36,265 nucleotides of DNA from Chara braunii (Eukaryota; Streptophyta; Charophyceae; Charales; Characeae): the NCBI GenBank assembly GCA_003427395.1, contig BFEA01000214.1:313957-350221 (forward strand). Direction: 5' to 3'. A model generated the notes under the pieces. The model was given only the letters and a program-made list of their open reading frames with translations. It had not been told where the DNA came from and searched no databases. Of the stretch, positions 1 to 7,937 are shown in pieces; the stretch's first letter is position 1, and every line of letters begins with the position of its first letter. A program made the position numbers and the translations under genes.

Positions 1-117
1 TCTCTCTCTCTCTCTGTAACCACTTATGACTATTTGTGTGTGTGTGTGTGTGTGTAACCACTTATGACTATTTGTGTGTGTGTGTGTGTGTAACCACTTA
101 TGACTATTTCGCTTTCT
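1..117. repeat. Compound TC/GT microsatellite with an interleaved 20-bp unit
   Basis: A short TC run is followed by three copies of a 20-bp unit beginning gtaaccacttatgac (at 16, 54 and 90). The copies are separated by GT runs of differing length, giving spacings of 38 and 36 bp. This is a compound minisatellite, probably grown by slippage. No coding potential is credible here. Confidence 0.9.
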
Positions 118-290
118 TTTTTCCTCCCATCCCTCCCTCCGCCATCCACCCAACACCCGCGCCCCCTCCTATTTCTTTTTTTTTTTTTTTTTTTCACATC
201 TCCCTCCTATTTCCCACCTCTACCCCACCAACTACTTCGAGAAAAAACCCTCTCCCTGCACCACCCTCCCCACTCCCAAACCCCATGAGC
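118..290. other. Polypyrimidine tract
   Basis: Almost pure C/T on the plus strand, including a long T run near 177-194. The open frames crossing it are Pro/Phe/Ser homopolymer-like translations and are not taken as genes. Confidence 0.7.
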
Positions 291-997
291 TTCTACTCCG
301 TGTCCCGACTCTGCCCCCCTCGCCGCACACTCCACCTCACTCCCTCCCCCCGCCTCGCCGCACACTCCGCCTCTCTCCGCCACCACCGTGGCACTCTCAG
401 CCTCTCTCCCGCTGCGTCGGCGCAAGAGTTCCCCCCCAAGTCGTCGCACGGGTTTGCCCCTCCTGGTCGCACGTGTCCCCCCCTCGTCGGCGCAAGAGTT
501 TCCCCCCCGTCGTCGCAAGGGTTTCCCCCTCCCCGTCGCACGTGTCCGTCGCTCCTCGCCCCACGTGTTCCGTCTGCTTCCAACCTGTGACATACACACT
601 CACACCCCTTCCCCTCTGTCTCTGAGTCTCGCGCGCAAAGCCTCCGCCTACCTCCCCCCCCGCCCACCCTTCCGCCGCGCCCATCCTCCGCCGAATCTTC
701 GCGGCCGTCGCATCCCCGCTCCGCTCCGTCGGAGTTGTCTCGAATTTTTCGCAGGCAGAAAACGGACACCCGCCGCGACCAACAGATCGCGTCAATCGCG
801 GCCGCAGATTCAATCCCGTCCTCAAGCACCGTACTCACAGCATAGGAACTTTCCTTCCTGTATCTGGCCACAATTATGGGCGCGTGTGTGTGTATCTGAC
901 CGCATTTACGTCCACATATAGGCTAGAAAACTCTGCTAATGAGAGGCACTGCAACGCCCCGGTCTGCCGGACGACGACTGTTTTTCTCTGGATTCTG
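291..997. other. CpG-rich, C-skewed region without a recognisable gene
   Basis: The stretch is GC-rich and keeps many CpG dinucleotides, unlike most of the window. Several overlapping frames on both strands are open, which follows from the composition. All give Arg/Pro/Ser-rich translations without a recognisable domain. It could be a promoter or 5' leader of a gene or retroelement, but no TATA box, start or splice signal could be tied to a reading frame. Confidence 0.4.
415..554. repeat. 70-bp higher-order repeat made of about 23-bp subunits
   Basis: Two 70-bp copies (415-484 and 485-554) each consist of three related subunits of roughly 23 bp. Each subunit has a cgtcg-type start, a variant of gcaagagt, gcacgggt or gcacgtgt, and a C-rich end. 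The order of variants is the same in both copies, so three subunits were duplicated together. The following 20-30 bp look like further degenerate subunits. Confidence 0.75.
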
Positions 998-1076
998 GAA
1001 GAGCGACGGCCTTGACATATCATCCTCGAAAGAAGAGAAGGCAAAGGGGCAAAAAAAAAAGAGCGACGGTCTTTGA
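998..1076 (+). mobile_element. Very short poly-A-tailed insertion with target-site duplication
   Basis: The string gagcgacgg is found at 1001-1009 and 1061-1069 and is followed in both places by a ctttga-like sequence. Between the copies lie about 35 bp ending in ten A residues (1051-1060). Direct repeats flanking a poly-A-ended insert are the mark of target-primed insertion by LINE machinery. The insert is too short to name its source. Confidence 0.45.
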
Positions 1077-1084
1077 TCCTGAGT

Positions 1085-1300
1085 AGATCACGCCAGGTGG
1101 TTCGAGAATTTTCCCACCCTTTTGCCTTGAACGCCCCCCTAGCGAACAATACAATAGACTTGTCTACCTATGCGATGGAGTATTTTAGAGATATAGTGGC
1201 TACTAGAAGACCTTTCTATTGCTTTGACACCAACGTGGCCGAGATACACCCCTTTTGGGACTGCCCATTGAGACGGATATCCAACTCGGTTTGCCAGTAG
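1085..1300 (+). pseudogene. LINE ORF2 fragment: linker before the reverse transcriptase
   Basis: The translation ends in a segment (MEYFRDIVATRRPF) of the type that links endonuclease and reverse transcriptase in plant LINE ORF2. A TAG at 1298-1300 interrupts the frame, and the same frame continues straight into the reverse transcriptase. No endonuclease is recognisable upstream, so the copy is truncated at its 5' end, as is usual for LINE insertions. Confidence 0.7.
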
Positions 1301-2203
1301 CTAGAAGATCCAATCACTGTGGAGGAAGTTACTCGGGCGGCGCACAGGATGGGCAAGGGCAAATGCCCGGGACCAGATGGGTTACCGATAGAATTCTTCC
1401 TCTCCTTGTGGGACTTGTTTGCCCAGTTTTTTTGCGATATATTTAACGAGTCTCTCTACACAGGCACGCTGCCAAAAGGGATGGTCAATGGAATGATCTC
1501 TTTGATATACAAGAAAGGGGACAAGCAGGAAATATGTAATTGGAGACCCATATCAGTTCTAAACATGTCCTACGAGTTATTGGCAAAAGTACTTGCCCTC
1601 AGATTGGCCGATGTCCTCCCGAATGTGGTAGGAAGGGAGCAAGGAGCCTTTGTCAAGGGTCGATCTATTTTTGACAATATCCTCTCTACAGTCCAAGCCT
1701 TATTATAGGTAATAGCAAAAGAAAAAAGGGAGGTGGCTATCCTAATGCTCGATATGGAAAAAGCTTACGACAAAGTGGGATGGGCCTTTGTCAACACTTC
1801 CCTCGTACGTTTGGGGTTTGGGGACCACTTTAGAACGTGGGTCAAAGCAAAGGCAACAGAAACAGTGTTGGTAAATGGCCTCCAATCAGAATCCTTCCCC
1901 TTAACACGCTCCCTGCGTCTGGGCTGTCCCCTGGCACCGTTGATTTTTGTCCTTCAACTGGAAGTGCTACTGGCCAATATTAGACATAACTCACGAATAG
2001 AAGGGTTGCGCCTCTCCCCCTCATTCCACTGGAAAGGGGGTGCAATAGCAGATGACCTAACAGTGGTCTGTGACAACTCCCCAGTTTCTTTTATGGAGTT
2101 GCGAAGGGTCCTAGATGAGTATTGTGTTTTGTTGGAAACCTCAATAAACTGGGACAAATCGGTATTTTTCCTCCCCCCTTTGTTTGAGTTATGTATTGAC
2201 TAG
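1301..2203 (+). pseudogene. LINE reverse transcriptase core (broken)
   Basis: Would have copied the element RNA at a nicked chromosomal site. Visible in order: GKCPGPDGLPIEFF (fingers, about 1,358-1,399), the IYKKGD and NWRPISVLN blocks, GAFVKGRSIFDNI, motif A LDMEKAYDKV with its aspartate at 1751-1753, motif B RLGCPLAPL, and the catalytic ADD box at 2048-2056. In motif B the usual glutamine of RQGCPL is leucine (codon 1919-1921). TAG stops at 1706-1708 and 2201-2203 break the frame, but no insertion or deletion does. All three catalytic aspartates are still encoded. The stops and the lost glutamine make it non-functional. Confidence 0.92.
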
Positions 2204-2792
2204 GGTCTGCGGCGGGTACCTGCCAACTCCTCGGACAGGTTTTTGGGGATACAAGTGTCCTTATCTAATTGTGATAAAGTGCAGGATAACCTGTTGACAG
2301 ATAAAGTGCTGACACGAATTGCGGGTTGGGAACGACGGACCAGGCTATCCCTCTTTGGGAGGGCGCTGGTGCTCTCCACAGCAGCTTTCTCGCTGCTATG
2401 GTTCTCTTTATCCATTAACTCATTGGGAGACTCGGCATACAAGAAGATAAAAAAAAACACAACCAGATACCTTTGGAAGTCAGACGTCACAGCAGACCAA
2501 GGGTTCTTGTCAAAAGTGGCGTGGAAAGTGGTGGCTACCCCAAGAAAGAAGGGTGGTCTAGGGATCCTGGACCCCCGACAGCAGAACATGGCTCTGTTGG
2601 TTAAATGGTCGATCAAAGCTATGATAGAACCGGACACCATGATCTGGGAGGAGATGGCGGAGTTTATCTCGGGGACGGAATGAGATTTGCATGACCACTC
2701 TAATGTTTGGATTTGCCTGACCATTCCATCCTTTTTGCAGTTGCAGGTCGCTATCCAAAACATAAAGGAACATTTTAGAATCCTGGAACAAG
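2204..2792 (+). pseudogene. LINE ORF2 thumb/connector region (broken)
   Basis: Continues in the frame of the reverse transcriptase. It shows the FLGIQVSL block and the segment LSLFGRALVLSTAAFSLLWF, both typical of the region just after LINE reverse transcriptases, then KVAWKVV and GGLGILDPRQQNMALL. A TGA at 2681-2683 stands where a tryptophan codon would be expected (inferred). About 2,790 the frame shifts by one base and the protein continues in the next frame. Confidence 0.8.
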
Positions 2793-3908
2793 TTGTATCC
2801 CCCTATTCGTCTACCTCCAACAACGAAGTTGAAAGTCCTTAATCAAGTCATCTTTGAGAACAAGTTCATTCTGAGTCACGACGGAGTCCCTTTCTCAGCG
2901 GCGGATACAGCAGACAACTTAAGGCTAAGCTGGATAAGGAAGGGAGTGTTGCAGATCAAAGATACTTGGGATTCTGAAAGATCGAAGTTTCTTGACGTCT
3001 CCCAGCTTAGAGTGCGTCTTCCGAGGCTTCATAGGGTCCAAGCTCATTATACTGCACTGCAAGAAGCTATTCCGATGACTTGGCTTAACCTGTTGCAGCC
3101 AAGAGCGGAACACACCTCAGGTACCTGGCTCATTAGGGACGAACATCAGAACTAGGTATTCAAGGTCCTGGGGCCGGATTTAGCCACGAGACTAAGAGTA
3201 CAAAGGTGAAAGCATTTTAATGGAACCAAAACATCGGGTAACCTGGTTTTAGAAGAGGACAACTATTGGTTGGACTCCACAATGGACATGCAGCAGGTAA
3301 GGATTTTTTAGCAAAATAATAACAAGGGGCGGTCATCTGCGGTGCTACTAGGCCTAGCACACAGTTTCGAGGTGGAACCACTCTTACAAGGATGGAATGG
3401 GCTGGAACGCTGAGAGAATTTTCAACCATTAGTTCACTACCACCCCAAACTAGGCGTGCAGGTCCTTTAAAACCAGCTCCAAAATACCTCGCTAGATTTG
3501 GCCTTGAGAAGGGCTGAATTCCATCAATTAACGGACGTTTCACAACAGAGCTTGGAGAAGCTGTGAAAATCTCTCATCAAGTAGTACCCGGTCAAGAAGC
3601 AGGCAAGCATGATGTGGATTCAATCCCTGATGCTAACTGCTACAACAATATGACTTTTTACTAGAGGTTTGGAAATAGACATATGCTGCCTGCGATGTAA
3701 TTGGGGATGGGAAAATATGGTCCACCTATCGTTTTTTTGCCCCCTTGTGGACACATTGCTGATGTGGTGGAAACATCACTGGGCACAGTCATGGCAGAAG
3801 GAACTTTTGAATGGACAGACTCCTAGATGCTCACTGGAATACTTCCCACAGACAAGAGTTATTCTTTTGGTTGGGATTACGTTGCACTATGTTGCAGAGG
3901 AGTGGTAA
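2793..3908 (+). pseudogene. LINE ORF2 C-terminal region with zinc-binding segment (broken)
   Basis: Starts in a new frame with LNQVIFENKFI, matching the connector that follows the thumb in plant LINEs. It runs through several stops to a Cys/His segment at about 3,684-3,790 (CCLRC, then histidine, FF and CP, then a WW pair). That layout matches the zinc-binding domain found behind many plant LINE reverse transcriptases. The middle part (3,160-3,660) is the most decayed, with at least six stops. The segment probably bound the element RNA or target DNA; this is family knowledge, not visible here. Confidence 0.75.
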
Positions 3909-4125
3909 TGGAGACTATTTGGTCAGCCAAGAATGCGAGGGTTTTTAGAGGAGAAGATATTTCGGCAACCCAACAACGTCGACAGATCAAGTAAAGTCTT
4001 AAAAGAATCATTCAGGCGGACTGGCAGAGAAGGAATGTCATCTGGTTTGGAAAGACTTGGGCCTGGAGTAAAGGGCTGGCAATGCGGAACACAGATGGTC
4101 AGTTCTCCTACTGTACATGGTTGAA
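3909..4125 (+). pseudogene. LINE ORF2 C-terminal tail
   Basis: The frame returns to that of the reverse transcriptase. It reads METIWSAKNARVFRGED, the W-x-x-R/K-N-x-R-x-F block that closes many plant LINE proteins, then an Arg/Trp-rich stretch (QRRNVIWFGKTWAW). A TAA at about 3,992 interrupts it. No protein-like sequence is seen after about 4,125. Confidence 0.7.
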
Positions 4126-4682
4126 GGATACCCACGACTGAAGTCATGCTCTACAGATCTAGGAGTCGTTTTAGGCTCTGTCTTCTACTTAGTGTTCCAA
4201 GTATAAGTTCTTAAAACTTCAATTTTAGGAAGGGACGCTGGACCCGGTTTCCAGCAACCGAACTGAACGGCCTTGTTTCCTTTAAACAGATGGGCTACCC
4301 TAGTATCGGTGATGGCATCCTCAGGGTAACCAAGTAAGCGGTTTCCTTCCTGTATTTGGTAAAGCAAAGCCATGTTTAGTATCCAGGCCGGCCTGTCCAT
4401 AATTGGGGAATTGAGCCCAGGGATAATTTAATGTTGTACGAGTAAAGGCCTGGATAACCCTCGTTTTTTTACAAACGCTTCAAGGAGTAAATTTGGGAAG
4501 TTGTTCTAGCATGGGACGTTAGACCCGGTTTCCAGCTGGCTCAGGTCAAGGTCAATTAGTGAGTTGGAATCGAGCTCTGCTTGTAAGCGAAACTGATTGA
4601 TGCTGCCAGGATAACTCCGGGTTGAATTGTGAGGTTCCCGACCTCGTTCCATTGGCTGTTTTTATAAAATTTCATGCCTTCC
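4126..4682. other. Non-coding stretch behind the LINE with a 23-bp repeated motif
   Basis: No credible reading frame. A 23-bp motif beginning gggacg and ending gacccggtttccag occurs at 4232-4254 and again at 4513-4535, differing at two bases. The stretch may be the 3' untranslated part of the LINE, whose poly-A would then be the run at 4,683, or unrelated sequence. Confidence 0.4.
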
Positions 4683-4755
4683 AAAAAAAAAAAAAAAAAA
4701 AAAAAAGGGAAAGGGGCAAACAACATGCCGCTACCTCTCTCCACCGAGAGAGGTA
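4683..4755. repeat. 24-base poly-A followed by a perfect hairpin
   Basis: A run of 24 A residues (4683-4706) could be the tail of the LINE or of a separate poly-A insertion. Shortly after it, tacctctct (4732-4740) and agagaggta (4747-4755) form a perfect 9-bp stem with a 6-base loop. The minus-strand Phe-rich frame across the poly-A is spurious. Confidence 0.7.
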
Positions 4756-4857
4756 ACTTCATTCACCAAAGAGAGGTAGAAAGTTATGCTTGCAGGGGTT
4801 CCCTGTATAGCCTTAGGAGTGATGGTAGGTAGGTAGGGAAAGAAAGACATGTTTCAT

Positions 4858-5447
4858 GACATGGCATAAAAATATATGGTTGTCCCTCCATAAGGAGAAG
4901 GCAACTTTGGAAAAAAAAAAAAAAAAAAAAAAAAAAGAGCGGGTTTTGAATTTAGGTCTGCATTTCATTTTCGACCTGACCAGCCTCATTTCATTCATGG
5001 GTTTCAAACTCAGGTCTGCATTCCAGCAGGGGCCTACTGCCACCAACAACATTGAGTTTTTGCAACGCCTGAATCTTGACGTGTTTGTGAAGATGTGAGG
5101 TTGAGGAAACTCAATGCCATTTTCTGCAGTTATCCACAAACACATCAACATTGACATGGCATAAAAATATATGGTTGTCCCTCCATAAGAAGAAGGCAAC
5201 TTTGGAAAAAAAAAAAAAAAAAAAAAAAAAAAAGCGGGTTTTGAATTCAGGTCTGCATTTCATTTTCGACCTGACCAGCCTCATTTCATTCATGGGTTTC
5301 AAACTCAGGTCTGCATTCCAGCAGGGGCCTACTGCAACCAACAACATTGAGTTTTTGCAACGCCTGAATCTTGACGTGTTTGTGAAGATGTGAGGTTGAG
5401 GAAACTCAATGCCATTTTTTGCAGTTATCCACAAACACATCAACATT
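4858..5447. repeat. Tandem duplication, two 295-bp copies
   Basis: Copies at 4858-5152 and 5153-5447 differ by only a few substitutions and by poly-A length, so the duplication is young. Each copy contains a poly-A of roughly 25-30 bases, two related internal segments carrying aggtctgcatt, and an inverted pair (attgagttt and aaactcaat; ttgacgtgtttgtg and cacaaacacatcaa). The copies are thus able to fold on themselves. The Lys- and Phe-rich frames crossing them come from the poly-A and are not genes. Confidence 0.95.
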
Positions 5448-5566
5448 CGAACGTTGAGGGAACTCAACGATGCCAACGTAACTGGGGCTCAGTTCATTCG
5501 TGTACCAGCTGAGGTAGTCCTGACAGGTGGCTCCGCTAGGAGGTAGTCGTGGCAGGTGGCTCCGTC
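5448..5566. repeat. Short hairpin and 29-bp direct repeat
   Basis: cgttgag (5452-5458) and ctcaacg (5463-5469) form a 7-bp stem around a 4-base loop, a variant of the ttgag/ctcaa hairpin in the preceding duplication. Two 25-bp copies starting gaggtagtc lie at 5511-5535 and 5540-5564, spaced by 29 bp. Confidence 0.75.
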
Positions 5567-5845
5567 GTCGAGCGCGTCGGTCCTCGCCTTTTCTCGCGAA
5601 GAGGTGGGAGCCCTCCCGGACGTGTCACGTAGGAGTTAAACAAAAACAAAACCAAAGAGACAACTTAGGGATTACGCATAATTAACACCGCGAACCACCG
5701 AGACGGCTGCAGCTGCATCGTCCCTTCGCCACTCTAGCCGGGTGCGCCAACTGTACATCTCGCGGTCCCTTACGACATTTTAGGTTCCCGTGGGGCACAA
5801 CTTGCTTCCCTAAGGGGTTATCACCACCCTTAGGGGCGTATCCCT
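5567..5845. mobile_element. Retroelement-end-like repeat, copy A
   Basis: Begins gtcgagcgcgtcggtcct and aligns in blocks with 21,055-21,269, which starts with the same 18 bases bar one. Shared later blocks include ccctcccg, tcacgta-gagtt, ctgcagc and gggcgtatc. Inside copy A lies a minus-strand TTGGCGCAC motif just after a TGTACA. That is the layout of an LTR end followed by a tRNA primer-binding site, so the repeat may be the 5' LTR/leader junction of a minus-strand retrotransposon. No paired LTR was found. Confidence 0.45.
5742..5750 (-). other. Primer-binding-site-like motif
   Basis: On the minus strand TGTACA, GT, then TGGCGCACCCGGC. Ending an LTR in CA and starting the primer-binding site with TGG two bases later is the usual arrangement, because tRNA ends in CCA. 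The core TTGGCGCAC recurs at 13,191-13,199 (minus) and 17,649-17,657 (plus). The tRNA species was not identified. Confidence 0.4.
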
Positions 5846-6532
5846 ACCGAGCTACCGACCCACGTACGAAAACTTTTAAATGCAATTGCAGAGGTGAGTT
5901 GCCCAAGGGTGTTTGCTTGCTCGCTGTAATATAGGTACGCTGTCGCACTTTTTCTAGTCGGGCCTCTTCAGGCGACCAGAAAGTCAACAGCTGTCACGCA
6001 GGGTTTTGGGTGATGTTTGCAATAAATAAGGTAAATTAAGTAATGCAAATCCCTTCCTGTTGTGTGCGTCCGACTTCGAGCGAGACCCTTCAATTGCGGT
6101 CTTTGTCGGTCCCCGGTCTTAGGAATCTTTTATTTTGATTCATAACAACAAGAATCATGTAGGTAATGGTCATAAAATTATGATATATCATGCATGCATC
6201 AATTTTGTCAGTTTACTAATTTTGAGAACCGTGACTGAATCATCAAAAGAGATACAATCATTAGCAAGAACAATGCAAGAAGCAAGACTGACTGACTCGA
6301 GCCATGACAAGGTCAGGTGAGGGAAGAACGAGAACTCATAATAGTCTCAGAGAGTACACATATAAGATGCATGGCCAGTACTCGTCAAGAGTCCTCACTC
6401 ATCCCCCAGAATCTCATACTCAATCTCTCATTTTGTTGTGCACTTCTTGCGCCTCGTGCCATGCTCCCGTACTCCCTGAGTCTGTGGCCTCTAAATATAG
6501 TGTCACCTGAAGCCTGCTAGCTCTGAGCATTT
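5846..6532. other. No recognised gene
   Basis: Low-similarity sequence between the repeat at 5,567 and the minus-strand reading frame. On the minus strand it would be the rest of an LTR if the motif at 5,742 is a true primer-binding site. A short palindrome, atgatatatcat, lies near 6,180. No coding region could be supported. Confidence 0.3.
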
Positions 6533-7152
6533 CTATCTTAGTCCAATGATATGGAAATCAACCATGGCACAAAACTCCTCCCACAGTGTAGGAAGATATG
6601 ACTGAGAAAAGATTCCTCGTCTGAGATGCGGGAACTCGGAAGGCTCAGTCACTGACTCGTAGTCGATTGCTACAGGGAAAATGTACTTCTTAGCCAAGTC
6701 CACCAAGTCCCCCAGTAAGAGTCGTCGGTAAGATAATAAGGAACCGGAGGTTTGGGGTAATCCGTGAAATGCTTAGGGTCAAAGCTGTAGACTAGCTTTG
6801 TGCTCCCTTGTAGTCTCTCAGCTTTCCATTGCACGAACCTGGCTGTTGTAACTCACACCGCATCGAAGTGAGGATGCGTCTCATTCCCCTCCTTCAGGAA
6901 GATCCATAGGTCTTTGACTGTACCTTCAGCAAACTCTGTAAGAGCAACGAAGATAGACAGATCTTCACGCTTGAACCCATCGATCTTGACATACCTGTAG
7001 GGGAAGCTCTTCTTAGAGGCTATCATATTGAGGCTATCGAGGACCGATTGGTCAACTGTAAAGGGGTTGATCTCTCTCATGTGCTCAGGTAATCGGTTAC
7101 TCTCTGATAGTTGGAAGGAAGTTGATTTTAACTGAGAAGTGTCCGCCGCAGA
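6533..7152 (-). pseudogene. Decayed coding region, not recognised
   Basis: Reading right to left, the frame is open from 7,152 through an ATG at 7,080 and the segment PFTVDQSVLDSLNMIASKK to a stop at 6,853-6,855. It continues in frame (RFVQWKAERLQGSTKLVYSF, DPKHFTDYPKPPVPYYL), shifts once near 6,715, then reads DLVDLAKKYIFPVAIDYES and PTLWEEFCAMVDFHIIG to a stop at 6,533. Balanced, protein-like composition on both sides of the breaks argues for a former gene of 200 residues or more. No family was recognised. A retroelement Gag or a host gene fragment are both possible. Confidence 0.45.
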
Positions 7153-7559
7153 TCAAGTCAACTGTTGTCCACTGAGTAGGCAGCGACCACTGCAGAGCTA
7201 ACGAACCCCTGAATCTGTTTGAGTGTTATTATAATGTTGTTTGAATGTTGCTTGAGTGCGGCTTGAATGCTCCTTCAAGCTAGCTGCAGGTTAATCTGAA
7301 GGTTACTCACTGAGTTATTCAGACCTCTATCATTAGCTGGAGCACCGAGCACCCACACACCGAGTAGTTAATCGGTGTTGGTTATTGCTGTTGCTAATTT
7401 TCACTAGTGTCAGTTACTTGTAGTGGCAGCTAGTATTCATTTCTGATAAGATTGTTGATCTCGATATTGATTAAATAGTTGCCTTGCTGCCGATTTGGTC
7501 AGCTGCTAACCTCTGCGATTAAAGTCTTCCACATGTTGGATTAACTGATACCCACTGGG

Positions 7560-7937
7560 TTAACAGTTGCGGAACCAAAGAGTTCCCGAATACTGTTGAT
7601 GTGCTGTTCGGGTGTTGTTAAACTGCTGCTGAAATAACGAACCACTGTTCACTTTTGATCTGACCTTTGATCTGGCTTGTTCCACCGTTTCTAACCACGA
7701 GCCGGTACTATATAGTTTACCACTCTTGTCACTGAAATAGAAGATATACTCTATGTACTTTTCTGCTTTAACCTCTTGGATTGCACATGTTCTCAAGGCC
7801 AACTTCTGACATTTCATGCTCTGAATAGCCTTGTCCTCCCAGTTTTCATGCTTTTCTAGGCTGACTGTACTTTTCATCACAAAAATCTCCCCTTCCTTCA
7901 TGGTATCCTCACGTCCAGATCTGACAGTAATCCCCAT
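7560..7937 (-). pseudogene. 125-residue reading frame, not recognised, Gln/Asn-rich end
   Basis: Open from an ATG at 7,937 to a stop at 7,560. The first 70 residues are charged and well mixed (KSTVSLEKHENWEDKAIQ, YIEYIFYFSDKSGKLYS). The end is Gln/Asn-rich (FQQQFNNTRTAHQQY). A similar peptide (FKQHYNNTQT) is encoded in the gap near 7,220-7,260, upstream of the next minus-strand frame. The two frames may therefore be parts of one former protein with a Gln/Asn-rich linker. No domain was identified. There is an in-frame stop seven codons before the ATG. Confidence 0.35.

Larger units (their letters stand above)
1085..4125 (+). mobile_element. Decayed non-LTR (LINE) retrotransposon, 5'-truncated
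   Basis: A single plus-strand remnant of a LINE ORF2 protein, with the apurinic-type endonuclease missing. The order is N-terminal linker, reverse transcriptase with a recognisable A motif, B motif and ADD box, thumb/connector, a C-terminal Cys/His zinc-binding segment of the kind that follows plant LINE reverse transcriptases, and a basic tail. The reading frame holds from about 1,073 to 2,780 with only four stops. It then shifts near 2,790 and again near 3,905. Reverse transcriptase and zinc segments identify the class firmly. The family, perhaps a charophyte LINE, is from memory. The 3' end is not defined; the poly-A at 4,683 is a candidate tail. Confidence 0.9.

Noticed and set aside
1298-2683. 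In-frame TAG codons in the LINE as evidence for a variant genetic code
   Set aside because: The Ty3-type element has TAA, TGA and TAG stops alike, together with frameshifts, and the LINE also has a TGA. Ordinary decay explains this.
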